From NCBI RefSeq assembly GCF_019112545.1, contig NW_025064895.1, positions 73,048 to 137,047 of the forward strand: 64,000 bases of DNA, in the 5' to 3' direction. This stretch comes from Guyanagaster necrorhizus. Lineage: Eukaryota; Basidiomycota; Agaricomycetes; Agaricales; Physalacriaceae. The position numbers and the translations under genes are program-made. The notes beneath the pieces are model-generated. The model was not told the origin of the DNA. It saw only the letters and a list, made by a program, of their open reading frames with translations, and did not search any database. Below are positions 12,424 to 24,711 of the stretch, piece by piece. How positions within the stretch are numbered: the first letter of the stretch is position 1; the number at the start of each line of letters is the position of its first letter.

Positions 12424-15367
12424 TTAGGTCGGCATGGCCAACACTGAGGGTTCTTTACTTGCTTGTCCAGAACCGTCGAGGTTGTAATCCTCCGAGGACA
12501 TGGTCCGAATCTGCTCAGTAATGTTCGAACCAGATATAGGATCCCGAACGCGTCTACCGTCGTTTTCCTTCTCCTGCTTCCCATTCGTATGAGTCGCCAT
12601 AGGGCGCTTGACGACTTTGGGATTGTAGAGTTCCGTGGCCCTCGGCGGCGGCCGCTCGAACATACGGTCCGAGTCTTCCAACCGGGACTGCTGAGTGATG
12701 GGAGGGTTGATGTTATTAGGATGATGAACTAGAGCATTGCCTTGTCCAGGGTTTATGAGGAGGGATCGAGTCGAAGATGAATTGGTCCAGGCCCCAGCAA
12801 CCACGGGCGCACGTTTTTCCGTTGGCGACAGCGACGAGAGAGGAGGGAAGTCGTTCGAATGTAACGGTACGGACTGGTGATTGCTCGGAAGCCGTCGGGG
12901 AGAAATGCCCTGATGAGAACCACTGCTCAGGTTGCGAGGAGGTGTAACTGGGGACATATTGCGGGAGTTGTTAGATGAGTGATCATGATGGCGATTGTGA
13001 GTGGCGTGAAGTGTAGGATCTGGCTTCAGACCTACTGCCCAGTCAGGTCGAGCCGGAAGAGGATGTTGCTGCTGCGACGACGTTGATGTGTATGTTCTCC
13101 GCGACGACGAAGACGTTGTAGATGACGACTAAAGGCGGTCATCAGGTTGAACGTTACAGAAAGAAATTTAAAAAGACAGCTCACCGCAGTAGACGAAACC
13201 TCATCCCAATTTGATGATCTGTAGTTGCCTGAACTTCCATTGCTATGGTTGGATTGCCTTCGAGTAGCATTGAATCGAGGTCCAATTTCATTTAACCCTA
13301 CAGAAGCATTCCCGTTGTATCCACTGATACCTGGACCATAACTCCACGCATGTCGAGGCTGAGGCGGATTTCTGCCTTTGCCTCCTCCGTTGAAATGGCT
13401 GTTATCGTTACGGTTAGAACGAAGTGCGTTGCTGTATTCGCCTCGGCCATTGTGGTTCGCATGCTGATTCATGTCGGAGCCACCAAATGGGACTTCTACA
13501 GGCACTCTAGGATCATACAACTGTCCCATCATGGAAGGAGGCGGGGGAGCCATTGCCATATGTTGTCCCGGCTGGGGTGTGTAGTAGCCAGGCATAGGGT
13601 ACATATAAACCGGGGGAGTGTAACCTTGGAACGAAGAAGGGTTTTGGGTTTGAGCGGTCTGATGAGGACCGTTTACCATAACTGGACCCTCAGCAGGTGG
13701 TGATCCCCGAGGTACTGGCAGAGCTGCAGGTCCAGGCGGAGGATGTGGATGAGCCCATACATACTGATTATGATATGGCAAGTGCGGTGTAGGGGAATAA
13801 ACCTCGCCGCTGGATCCTGACGGAGGATCGGATGGGTTCTGCTGGACTGCAGGTCCATACGAGAAGGGGGTGAAGTAGGAATACGGGGTAGCCACATAAG
13901 CCGGATTTGGAGGTTGCCCAGAAGGAACGTAGGGGTAGAAGTAGTGTGTCGCTTGGTACCCAGGGATAGACACCGGGCCAGGATGTTGAAGGCCATCGTA
14001 GGGTGGGCCAGGAGCGGCGGGCTCATAGAGACTTGCGTACGTAAAAGAGGAAGGAGACGACGCACGAGAGTTCCGCGAACTGCCAGCTCCATTCGAGCTG
14101 AAAGGCGTCGCTGAACCTCTCAAGGAGCGGTTTGAGTTCCCCGACCGCTTCTTGTCCCGACTAAAAGATGGTGCAGACCATTCACTTTCGGTAGCAAGAG
14201 AACTGGCCGAATCTTCAAAGTCTGCAATACTGCCGCCGCTCGTTGAAGCAGAACCAGAAACGACACTGAGTGAAGACGAACTTGCACTCACGTCCTTCTC
14301 CTTCTCCTCAAAGTCCATGAAGATACGCGATCTAGCTTCATTGTAGGCTGCCTCCCGTTCCTCAATAGTCATCCGCTTCTTGCCGCTGCCGCCAGTTGCA
14401 TTGCTGCGGCCCCCAAGGCTGCCAGCCTCAGAAGGCTCCACGTCAGACAGATCGGCGTCTTCGCCATTAACGGAACCAGCCTGCGAATGGGGCTTTTGTC
14501 GGCGGTCTTGCTGATTCCGCCGCATGATTTGAAAAGCAGGAGAAGCCGTTAACTCGGGAGGTACAAGATCTGCTAGCTTCCGCGCAGGGCTACGAGAATA
14601 TCAGCCAATGAAGGGCCTGAAAAAACAGAATTTGACATACATGCGACTTTCAGGCGTGGCTGAAACGAAAAGACCTTTGGTCACTGGATCATTTTCTGGG
14701 ATAAGCTTGTAATAAGCGGAGCATCGGTGGACAAGAAGCCGTTGGTAGGATGTGGCGGGCGTCAGATCGACACGGACCCTCCAAATAGAAGAAAAACGTA
14801 AGCATCCACACGCTATTATAGACAAAAACTCAAGCAGCAGCGGTCCATCGCGTGACAATGCGTCGCAGACATAAACAGCGCTTAAAGCGATGACGCTCAC
14901 CTTCGTTCAGTAATGAGCCCCTCCATGAGCTCCCCAAGCTTCAGGACATATATTCTGTCTTTACTCCGAAGTGCCTCAAGTATTTGTGGGTCGATGTCGG
15001 GAGATTGACTTTGAGAGATGGCCTCGACAACGACGGGCAGGTCGCCATCGAAACCCTGGACGTCGCCAGGTGATGACAGCATATTAGGATTGTCATCGTC
15101 GGTAAAAGAGTGTGTGGAGTCCGGGGTTGATTCAATCGTATTGTCTCCGTTGGAATTGCCAGCGAAAGAGTCCGTCGGATTGGCGTCAGACATAGTCGTC
15201 GGTACCGGCGAAGATGAGGAGGCTCGTGAGCTGGAGAACGAGGAGACGGATGAGTCAGATAGGGACTGAGGGATATTCTGTTCTAGAAATGGAGGAAAAT
15301 GCGGATTGTCCGCAGCGTCAGTGATGCTGGTTGCTGGGGGGCACAGAGAGTACCCACCAGTGGCCAT
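12424..15367 (-). CDS. R3H and SUZ domain RNA-binding protein
   Basis: Predicted single-stranded nucleic-acid-binding protein of the R3H-SUZ class (animal ARPP21/R3HDM and Drosophila Encore are relatives), usually linked to mRNA control. From the start MATGGYSLCPP a Ser-rich leader precedes the R3H domain: ALRSKDRIYVLKLGELMEGL, then DLTPATSYQRLLVHRCSAYY and KLIPENDPVTKGLFVSATPE. The SUZ motif is KKRMTIEEREAAYNEARSRI plus FMDFEEKEK. The rest is low complexity: a Pro/Tyr/Gly-rich stretch, then Asn/Gly/Ser-rich sequence. An intron near 13139-13190 was verified in frame; TAA is at 12424-12426. An ATG at 15487 would add 40 residues. Its RNA targets cannot be inferred. Confidence 0.85.
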
Positions 15368-16087
15368 ATCGAATGCTGGGAAGCTCTGACGACGAGCAGG
15401 TGGTGATATGAGGGAGAGGATAGCAGTAAGGTCAGGAAATGAATTGCAGCATGGACGTCGGTGGAGACATATCAGGTTTGAGGGCAAGAAAACAAGCCGG
15501 TGTAAATGACCTGTTGGCGTGTGAACTCTTATCCCTATTTGTCTCAGCCATATGCCGTCCAGGCAGGGCCCACTGCTATATTTTCGATGGGAGAATATCC
15601 TAGCATTCTCAGTGTAAAAAAAAGGACATCTGTCTTGTACGTGTCAAGCCTAGGTACCTCCCAATAATTCACGTCAAGCTCAAACGAATTCTATGGTCGA
15701 TTGAAATAAAATAAATACGCCCCCATGGGAGGGCTCGCTTGCAAGATTGATGGAATCAACGATCATAGCTAGTATTGCTGGCAAATCTACCCCTGGACCT
15801 AGTGGCGATCGCATTCATAGCAGCAAAGTTAAATAATAGGCGCGACAACGCACCCTGCACAAGGACATTGATTGCGATCCCAATGTCCTCAACCCCAGTA
15901 TACCGCATGACGATGCTTTCATGTCGGCTTTGCATTTTTTCAATCCTTTTCAAATGTCCTGTCGTACGATCAGGTACATGTAGCAGACCCTACCACTGCA
16001 AGAAATTCGTTTCTATCAACGCATGTTACTGCATATTCCAAGTAAAGATACATGTGCATGTAGGGCAGATCTATATATTGACGTGTT
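15368..16087. other. Intergenic: R3H-SUZ upstream region and transporter 3' flank
   Basis: About 720 bp. It must hold the promoter and leader of the R3H-SUZ gene on the left and the 3' end of the amino-acid transporter transcript on the right. Short plus-strand frames here show no protein-like composition. No RNA gene was seen. Confidence 0.5.
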
Positions 16088-17998
16088 TCAATGAGCGGGT
16101 CCCCCACCGGACGGTGTGATAACCTGATAGATGTTGAACCCTAGGCTACATTATCCATGAGCGAACATTATTACGGACATAAACATGAAAGATATACGTA
16201 CCAGAATACGAAGATGCATGAGCCGTATATCATCAGCGCAAAAGCCAACCGATTCAATGTCTGTACACTAGGATCGTCACGCGTCAACTATGAACATAAG
16301 CAGGCGTTCTCAGAAGCATACATCGAAACTTACCTTCCAGTAAAACAAACCAGGAAGAATGAAAGATATCGTTGTCGATCCAGTGGAACCAACAAATGAA
16401 AGCACTACGCATGCCATTAACGAAACGTTCAAACGTACCACCATGCAACTTACCCATTTGCAGGTTATCGACAAAATAAGCAATCGTGAATCCGCTTGCA
16501 ACGATGGCAGAAGTGAGCAAAGAGTGCTTCAACGGTGTCATAACGGCGCTCGGTAGCTCATCGAGATTCTCCTCCTCCTCATCGTCATCATGCACAATTG
16601 CTTTGGCCGACGGAACGCTCCCGGCGTGGAACACTTTGTCTAGGCAATTCCGACAGGGATGTACTTGCAGAGGGTACGAAAATAGGACCAGGATAACAAC
16701 AGCCAACTGTCCCACGGCGACGAAAAGTGACGTCGGGGGGTACATGGCAATAATGTTGGCACCGACCTTGTAATTTCTTAATGGTGTGAAAACGACGCCA
16801 TCAAAGTAAACCAACCTTAGAGCCAAATGTAAGATATCCAAAGACTGCGATAATCTCATAGGTCAGAGTTGCAGTGCCAATAGATGAACCAACAACGATG
16901 TTCATTCGTTCCTGTGTGTTGCTCTTGAGCTCGTTGTAAAGAGGGAAGAGCTATCAAAAAGGTGTTTAGAAATATAACACAGACATTCGAGCAAAAAGAC
17001 TGACATTCTGGGCGCAGGTAAAGGCGAAAACTTGAACAGGAAATGTCGAAACAAAACTGGGTGTAAAGTGCACGAAATGTACTTCTCCAGGAGATGGCAT
17101 ATTTTTCGTAGGCCACCAATAGTACTTGATAACAATAATTATGAGGTAAGCTATAGGTGATATCGCTGAATTCAGGGACGGGCAATGCAGACAGACATGA
17201 CGCACCTACTGAGAACAAGGCGACATAACTGGTGTGTCTAAGACTGTGTAGATGCTTCAAAAAGGCCAAGGGAACCAGAATGATTGAGAACAGCATTATC
17301 CAGTTCCGGCCGGACGATGCCCATGCTGGAACGTGGGCATCGGAGGCAACAAGGTCGTGGTATAATGAGGCAACAACGTTCGGCATCAGGCCTTTAATTA
17401 TAATCAGGTAACTGCAACTTGCATGAGAACAGGACCAAAGCGAGGTGGCAAGAACCGCGACGTTTCGCACCTAATGGACACCCCAAAACACTTGATAGCA
17501 ATTGCCGCGTCGAAAAATACTGCGGCCTTGGGAAACGTGAGCTGTGCGACAGCAAAGAATGAGGAACGGCGGTGCGGTGCCTTGGCGGCACACAAGGACA
17601 AGAGATACAAGCCAAAGGCGGCGACAGATCCGGAGAAGAGGCAGGTGATCATTCCAGGCAATATCCCAGCAGAAGCCATGGCCTATGATGAGAATTTATT
17701 AGCGATCAAACGCCTCTTTATGTACAGAACAGAACGAACCAAGGGAAACGTGAGCATTCCTAGTCGCCATTCAGTTAGTCACGAGCTCAAAGCAATAACG
17801 AAGACACTCACCGCTGCCGACAATAGTATTGCACAGATTACTGACGCAACTCACGACGGTTGCATGACCATCTGCCTTGGCTTCCCGTTTCACCGTCGTG
17901 TCTCGATTCCCGCCCAGTAATGCGCTGGATTCTGCGGCCGCAGTGGTTCCCGGAAGATCCGGCGTGCGTACGCTGTTGACAGCGCCATAATTCTCCAT
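16088..17998 (-). CDS. Vacuolar-type amino-acid transporter (AAAP/SLC38 family, Avt-like)
   Basis: Multispanning transporter of the Aa_trans family, which moves neutral or basic amino acids across vacuolar or plasma membranes. The start MENYGAVNSVRTPDLPGTTA leads through an acidic cytosolic tail to ATVVSCVSNLCNTIVGSG, the typical first helix. Then come ASAGILPGMITCLFSGSVAA, FFDAAIAIKCFGV, SYLIIIKGLMPNVV, the conserved VQVFAFTCAQNLFPLYNEL, SSIGTATLTYEIIAVFGYLTFG and VILVLFSYPLQVHPCRNCLD. I traced the last exons: FYWK, then LTRDDPSVQTLNRLAFALMI, then CLGFNIYQVITPSGGGPAH with TGA at 16088-16090. A Glu/Asp-rich loop lies near 16570-16610. Substrate and direction are unknown. Confidence 0.88.
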
Positions 17999-18272
17999 CT
18001 CAAAATCCTCAAAGTCGCTCTCCAGATTCTACGCCGTGGTGGTGGATGGATGAAGGATCCAATCCAGTGAGATAAGGAATAGACAATCTGTTATGTATGC
18101 TTCGGATTGATAGGCAGACCTGCCGGTTCCAGCATGTTTCCGGGCGCCGGGCAGGATGAATCATGGCAGTTTTTTTTCCCAGCACGTGCTGAAAACACAG
18201 CATGGAATAAAAAATTAAAATACCGTAGGATGGTATGTACATGCATGGCTCAGAAAAGAAAAAACAAATGCG

Positions 18273-20238
18273 CTACTTCTTCCCAAAGAACGACATCATT
18301 GTCTGCTGCCCACTCTTTCCATTAGTCAACTTTTTCATGAGTGCTGGTTTCAACTCTTTCTTCGCGGCCGGTTTGGGTTTCGGAACTGGCGCGTCACTGT
18401 CCTCGTCGACCTCTTTAACCCTTGATGTCTTGGATTTAGCTTTCGTTGGCTCTTCTTCTTCGTCGACAGATTCATATGACGAATAGTCTTCTGTCACTGG
18501 AATACAACATGAGCGAGTTGTTGCCATCGAAGCCAGCCATTTGCGTACCTATGTAGCCCTTGGCATCTATACTTTCTCGGCTCTTTATAACCCGTTTCTT
18601 CTTCAGTCCGTTACGACCGACAGGAATAACCTTCTTCTCCTTTCTCTTTTTCTTGGGCGCTGGTATTGTCTCGTCCACCATATCCACATCGTCCGTTTGC
18701 TTCGGAGGTTCTTCCTCTTCCTCCTCCTTCTTGACAGCTTGCACATCTCGCGAAGCACGGATGACTTGGTCTACACGCATATAAAGATAAGGTCGAGTAA
18801 CAGAGCGATTAAAGAAACAAACCATCATCAACATCCATCATGGCTCTTAGATCTCTTTCTGCTTCACTATCAACTTCCGTGGCAGCTCTGGATACCTTCC
18901 TAGATGGCTTCCGAGTGGCTATTCTGGGCATATCTTCTTCTTCCTCGTCTTCTGATACAAGCGCACCCTCCTTAACTTTGACGCCTGACTCTTTTTTGGA
19001 CAGAGGCTTCGAGCGAGACGAAGATGAACCATCCTCAGAATCAGATATTAAGGCAGATGCAGACTTGCGCTTTGTACCCCTCTGAGGTGGATTGAGCCAA
19101 GGTACGCAGAAGAAGAGAGGATGAGATAACCCTACTTTGGGCTGTTCCTTCTTGACCAGTGTTTCAGTCCCTTCTTGCTTCACGGGGTTCTTGTTAGCTT
19201 CGGTACTCAATGGTTTCAAAGGCTGCTTGGGTTTGGCTTCCACCTTAGCTTCTTTTGGCTTTTCCTTCGCAGATTTGGGTTTCGATTTGCTCCAGTCCAG
19301 CGTACCCGATTTAGCAGGTTGGACTTTCTTGGTTTTTTCCGGAGGCTTTGGTTTCGAAGTTGTCGCCATCAGTGAATCGCTAGCTTTAATTTTAGAGGGA
19401 CCGGCAACTGGAGCAGCTGGTATTTTCTTCATTTTCGTACGATCCCTTGAGTTGTCAGCCTTCTACGATAGCAGTCAGAACGCCTTTGAAGCAAGGAACC
19501 ACGGGGCGAATACCTGAATATCTTCACTTATAACTTTTCCAACTGTCTTTGCTAGCTCCTCTCCTTTTTCCAGATCGATTTGTCGCAGTTTTTCAGTCGG
19601 TACGCAGAGGAACCCTCCATCCTGAAACGTGTGCTAAGCGGCGAACATGACAAGGAACATACAAATGACACACCAGAACAGTTGAGGGAGACAAAGAATA
19701 GATATGAATATCGTGGATTTGGGAGTATCGCATTTTTGCCGCTGTTCAAACTACGTTGATTGTATGCCACAACATATTAAAAGACACGGCACGCACATTC
19801 AAGGTCGCCCTCCCCAACCACCGTGAATCCAGATTCCGCGACGGGCTCTGTCTCATCATCGTCGTATCCGTCGCTGTCCACGATGTCCTGTTCTTCTGCG
19901 TCAACATCCATATCTTCACCGTGACGTGTCTCTTGTTTCAAAATCCCCGATATGATATAGGTGGCAGCGACATCCTGAAGTTCCACAGAAGCATTTTCAT
20001 AGTACGCGGCAAGTTCACTGAGCGGATTTTAGCCAAAAATGTATCAAGGACGCGGTAATCGCGTACTTTTTGGCGACATTGACGTGCACACACAATTCGC
20101 GACTGAAAGACCGGTATGTCACCTACGAGTAGGGCTATGGTCAGTGAGGAAAGACACACAAAGTATGCGACTTGCAATATTTTTCTCGATGAGCAGCTGC
20201 TTCGTCAAAAAGTCGTCCACAATCTTGGAGGCCAACAT
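18273..20238 (-). CDS. CDC27: DNA polymerase delta subunit 3 (POLD3/Cdc27/Pol32 type)
   Basis: Accessory subunit of replicative polymerase delta, binding PCNA and the B subunit and supporting processive and break-induced synthesis. The start MLASKIVDDFLTKQLLIEKN is followed across introns by a winged-helix-like region (LCVHVNVAKK, then SVELQDVAATYIISGILKQE) typical of the family. The middle is Lys/Pro/Ser-rich and acidic, including GTLDWSKSKPKSAKEKP. The C terminus reads GQQTMMSFFGKK and ends with TAG at 18273-18275; this is a PCNA-interacting peptide in the position it has in Cdc27/POLD3. Low overall conservation is normal for this subunit, so the call rests on the N-terminal domain and the terminal PIP box. 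Symbol follows fission yeast. Confidence 0.88.
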
Positions 20239-21346
20239 CAACGTATGAGAGAAAGAAATATTGACTGAAGCTTCCACGGTTCCGGCATTCACGTGATCCA
20301 CACAGCCACCGTCAAATTGAAGCCTTGTTTGCATGATATAAGAACAGATAAGAACGTGGAGCTTCTGCTTCCCTCCTCAGCGTTAAACAAACTCTGTGAG
20401 GGTGGAATCATATCTACCTTTTGTATTGTTTTGCATGGTGCGTTCTCTACAAATGAAGTACATAGCTTCGCCACTCTCCTTAATCTTCCTGTGTGTTGTC
20501 GATTCCACTGCAGTAGACTCAACACACTGGCACGCAGAGATGCGTTTCACGGCATCAAGTTGAACCTACCCCAGCCGGCAGTCGCCTGGATTCGCGTACC
20601 AGTCACTTCCCCGTGATCCGTGACTTACAATCCTGTGTTTCCATTTTACGCACAATGCCGGCGTCGTTTGTTCGCTCAGGCTGAATCATACCATCAGTCA
20701 ATTGATCCCTCTTCGACACGAGGACGAGAACGAGAACAAGGCTGCGACCACTGCGACGCTACGAGTAATTCCCAGAGGAAGCAGTGACCACCACGCGGAT
20801 GGACATTGTACTTTCAAAGTCCTTCAGGCTTCGCAGTTAACGGATCTTTGGTCCGTTGTTACTCTCTTAGTAGGTATCCTTTCAGGACCCCTACTTGTTT
20901 TATTGTCTGCTAAAATACAATCGTTCAGGTTCATTCTCAAATTGTCCAGGCCGACCCTCTTGTCACTGTGTGCATGTGCAGGGCTACACATTTCTCAGGC
21001 AATGTCCTGACAAAAGAATAAAGCGGCGTGTCGCCATCACACGCAACGATACATGGTTTCGCAACCGATTCGAATCTAATCAAATTCTTTTGTCGAATGA
21101 AGGCAAACGTTGTTCTCCCAAGCGTCGTGGAATCTCCGCATCCATTCTAGGGATGCCTTGCTTCCTGAACTTTCCATATGGGATCATCTCGCATTGTCAA
21201 TGTCGGCTTTTGTGGGACCGTAGATCCTTGTACTGCCCAGTCACCTTTAAAAGGGTCACAATGGTCTTGCGGGCACCCACAGGCAGTGCCTTTAAATTTT
21301 CATCGATCGATACTCGCACTGTGTGCCCTTTTACTTGCGTCCTCTA
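20239..21346. other. Divergent intergenic region between POLD3 and a proline-rich orphan
   Basis: About 1.1 kb that should contain the two divergent promoters. Plus-strand sequence from about 20640 rightward is pyrimidine-rich, like a fungal 5' leader. A short plus-strand frame at 21261-21347 is described separately. Other frames have no recognisable protein character. Confidence 0.5.
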
Positions 21347-21347
21347 A
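21261..21347 (+). promoter_or_regulatory. Upstream open reading frame overlapping the main start codon
   Basis: A 28-codon frame begins at ATG 21261 and stops with TAA at 21345-21347. Its last base is the A of the main ATG at 21347-21349, giving TAATG. If the transcript starts upstream of 21261, this arrangement would make translation of the downstream gene depend on leaky scanning or reinitiation. The transcript start is unknown. Confidence 0.4.
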
Positions 21348-22084
21348 TGTCTATTAAGCCTGTTCGTACTTCCTACTCCACGATGTCGAAGCCCATTGCC
21401 ACGTCCCCCTTCTCCCCTGTTAATTATAATATGCCAACCGAGGCTAACACGACGCCTGTGCCTCTTCTCCCACCTGGCCTTCCCCTGCAGAGGCGTACCC
21501 GACCTCGGTCTGGCAGCTTCATCGGTGTCAGCCCCTTCGCTCCTCATGGACCCAGGGGTTACCAATGCCCCGCTGACCCCAACACTCCACCACCTCCGCC
21601 CAGCGCCCAAGGTGATCCTACCGGCCAATTCGGCGACCGCACTAAACAGAGAGGTCTCCTCGCACCTTTGCCTTCCTGCGACTCCGACATGAAACATCCA
21701 GACCTGGAAGCCGACTCAGCAGACTGCGAGAGCAAGCAGCCTGTTTACACCCACTTTTACCGTTACGACTCTAAAGCCAGGCGTCCCGTCCTTGTGCAAT
21801 GCCCTACCCTTCCTCCAATCGCTCCCATTGCCAGACCAAAGGCAAAAGTCAAACTCCCCAGTATCTCCGCGATTCACCCTCCAATCGTGAAACCTCAGGC
21901 TGTGAGACCGGCCCGCGCCCTCCCTCTTCCACGTACTTCTTCCCCTGATCCAAATGCGTTTGCCCGCATGGTTGCTGGGATGATCCTTCATCGTCAACCG
22001 GCAGGTGGCTCCCCTCGAAGGAAACTGCGAAGCATGGGATACGTCAAAAGCGGCTTGTCTAGCGTTGTTTCCATCATTGCGTAA
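21347..22084 (+). CDS. Proline-rich fungal orphan protein
   Basis: Not recognised. A single uninterrupted frame of about 245 residues starts MSIKPVRTSYSTMSKPIATS and ends YVKSGLSSVVSIIA before TAA. The composition is rich in Pro, Ser, Arg and Leu with runs such as PPPPP near 21590, which suggests a largely disordered cytosolic or nuclear protein. There is no signal peptide or membrane helix. It lies divergent from POLD3 and convergent with the next orphan. The frame is much longer than chance frames around it and its codon use is protein-like, which supports a real gene, but no function is proposed. Confidence 0.6.
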   Translation: MSIKPVRTSYSTMSKPIATSPFSPVNYNMPTEANTTPVPLLPPGLPLQRRTRPRSGSFIGVSPFAPHGPRGYQCPADPNTPPPPPSAQGDPTGQFGDRTKQRGLLAPLPSCDSDMKHPDLEADSADCESKQPVYTHFYRYDSKARRPVLVQCPTLPPIAPIARPKAKVKLPSISAIHPPIVKPQAVRPARALPLPRTSSPDPNAFARMVAGMILHRQPAGGSPRRKLRSMGYVKSGLSSVVSIIA

Positions 22085-22561
22085 ACATCCGTGATCCTAG
22101 GTATGAGCTTCACGTTTTCATTCTTCGCGGTTGAGCTTATTGTCTGTCTGTCCAGTCGTTGCGACGCCTCCGCCAGGATCTCCATTTTTTCTGTCACGGT
22201 CACCACTGCATTATCCATCGTCTCAATGCTATGTTGTACTATTTTTCATCATCTCATGACATCGCAGCATAACCCCAATACATCATATCTATTACCACCT
22301 TTAGACACTGTAACAACGACCCCGGTACATACCTTGACCTATTGTACGTTTAAGTGGTCAAGAGATGTCAGCCTCCACTTTTACTCTACATGGCCGTTTC
22401 CTGATTTTTGTCTTCCTGTGGCATATCAACATCGCCCTTGTGGCAGAATGATCAGGATTCGTGAATAAAAACATAAATAACGTAGAAGTCGAAGAGAAAA
22501 CAGTGATAGCAACGTAACAAACCCGATAGTCATGACATACAGCATGGGCACTCCTCAAAGG
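22085..22561. other. Convergent intergenic region between two orphan genes
   Basis: About 480 bp between the stop codons of the plus-strand orphan and the minus-strand orphan. It should contain both 3' untranslated regions. No reading frame, RNA gene or repeat of note was seen. Confidence 0.5.
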
Positions 22562-24545
22562 CTATTGTCCTGGTGTAAATCTCATTCTCTGCTTCCTGGC
22601 TTCCATCATAACCTGCCTCCCAACAGGTGAAAGCTCTGTCGACGATGCGGGTGATGGCACCATGTCCTCTGGAGGGGCATACATCCCTGGTGCAACCGCC
22701 GCTCGACAGAGAGATTTCGAGTGACTGCGCACAGGCGTGAACGGAAGCTCTGCCTTCGAAGTTAAGGTTGACAGGGCCACCTTGCCATTCTCCTTCTCCC
22801 TGGCACTCCCCGCAGATGACACAGAAACTCGCCTAGCCTTCCTATGGCGTGTGGGAAGAGCTGTGAAATGGTCCGAAGTCGAACCTTGAGAATTGGAACG
22901 ATCAATCAGAGTTGGTCTGCGTTCAGCGTGACCCCGGGCCTTCTTGAAGCGAGGTCCCCCAATGCGGCGTGATGATGGTCGTTCCATGTTATTTGTAGAT
23001 AGTGTTGGGGCTGTTACAATAAGTGTTGTGGGATTTGTCAGGATGGCCTTGACCTTGCGGGATTTGGCGGTAGTGGGCTTCATATCATCTATGTGTGATT
23101 CGGGAGGCTTATATTGAAGAGAGGGCAAAGCCGGAGTTGGAGTGCATTGTGCAAGCCGATGGCGTGTTGATTTTACAGGCGTTGGTGGCGGCGCAGGGGA
23201 CGCAGAATGTTCTCTCTTACCCAGCGAAGAAGGGCTAAATGAAGCAGAAAGAGGCCGACCGCGGCTTGGAATATCATGGACCCCGGAAGGTGCAGGAGGG
23301 TTGCAAGATGAGAGGGAAATGGCATCGTAAGAGCTGTCGGAGAATTGAGAACAGGATGGTCTACGAACTGAGCTCTTGTCAGACGGGGAGCTAAGGGCAC
23401 TGGGGACATCAGGGAGCGGTCTTTCTGTGTCGTCAAAGGGGGGAGGATGAGGTCGTTGTCGGTCCGAAAGAAAATCGAAAACCTGGGAAGCTCTTTGCGG
23501 AGTCGATGGGTTGGAGTGCTCGTATGGTTCGGGCTTCTCAACTGAATACTCCGATGCTGGCGTGGCGTCAGTGAGTACGCTGAGTTCCACTTCCATAGAA
23601 GAAAACGTAGGGTTGTCTGATATGGCCACGGAACGATCCTGATGCAGAGAGAGCATAGGCTCAGCGTAGACGCGAGTGCTTGGACTCCCGAATTCAGGAG
23701 GGAGGATGGGGGTTTGTATGCTAAGGGACGATGTCGACGAAAAAGCCGAGTCTCTCTCGCTGTGCTATTCTTAGCCAGGCATTCCTATAGCAGCAGAAAG
23801 TACTTTGCACTTACTCTAAGAAACGTTCAGCCCATGAAATGTCCCCCTCGAAAGCCTCCGAATCACTACTCCTGGGAAGAGGGCTCCCCAGAAGCTGTCG
23901 CAGTGTAGATCCACTCCTGCGACATTGGGCACGACTCTCTCTAGGAGAAGACGGCGATTCTGGAGAAGGAGGCGAATCTGCAAAAGCGCGAGAAGGTATG
24001 CAGCCATCTTTGTCATATAATTCCAGCAGACTCGCTACGGAAGGGTCGGAGCGAAGCCGACAAATCTGGCTATCTTCTAGGGGGGTTGAATGATTTGAGC
24101 GACCCACACGAGGCGTTACATGTTCCTCCGCAGATGTAGAGCTCTTGTAACCGGATGAACCGATATGACGTTCTCGTGGGTACACTGTTACAGAATAGGT
24201 ACCGCGTCGGGCCAAGCTTCCACTTTCAAAGCTGCAAGTGGATCCTGTCGGTGTTCGAAGGACATTGTCGATAGGGTGAGCTGCAACAATGATTAGCCAT
24301 TGCATCACAGGATAAGAGCACTGTAACGAACGAAGAGGTGGAAGTGACTGATAGTCCATTTCAGCAACAGCGGCGTAACGCGCAGACGACGAGCGAAGGA
24401 GATGGTTAGCTGCCGCCTCGCTTTCTTCCTCCGTCTGGGGTCGATACCGAAAATCCAACTGGCCAGGGTCCTGTATATCTTCATGTTTTCGATTCTTTTT
24501 GCTTTTCTTGCCTCCAAGTGATAATATCCGCCTGAGAAAGCCCAT
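22562..24545 (-). CDS. Ser/Pro-rich fungal protein with basic N-terminal helix
   Basis: Function not recognised; it looks like a protein conserved among mushroom-forming fungi. The start MGFLRRILSLGGKKSKKNRK gives a short hydrophobic/basic amphipathic segment that could touch membranes. Residue 3 is Phe, so an N-myristoylation signal is unlikely. Next come RYAAVAEMDYQSLPPL and RRGTYSVTVYPRERH, the most protein-family-like parts. An intron near 24260-24315 (GTTCGT...TTGCAG) is proposed because it joins LPPL to PHPIDNVL in frame. A second intron follows SWAERFLE near 23810. The C-terminal exon is Ser/Pro-rich with many SP/TP sites, suggesting phosphorylation, and ends with TAG at 22562. Confidence 0.7.
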
Positions 24546-24711
24546 TTCTGTAGTATCCGTGTCGGGAGTAGTAAAAGTCGAACCAAGTTGCCAAACACAG
24601 ACAAGCTGGAGACAGCGTGTCTGTTCATGTGACATGAACCTGTCCCCCTCCTTCTCCGCATTCCGAATTCAAAGTCGGACAGAATAGCAATGCTCTATCG
24701 TTACCCTTCTC
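24546..24711. promoter_or_regulatory. Bidirectional promoter between orphan gene and DUF202 gene
   Basis: About 165 bp lies between the divergent start codons. If the DUF202 start is correct, both promoters must be within or very near this interval. No TATA box was identified. Confidence 0.45.

Noticed and set aside
20895..21347. Long plus-strand open frame upstream of the proline-rich orphan
   Set aside because: No protein-like pattern except as a container for the 28-codon uORF; likely leader or promoter sequence.
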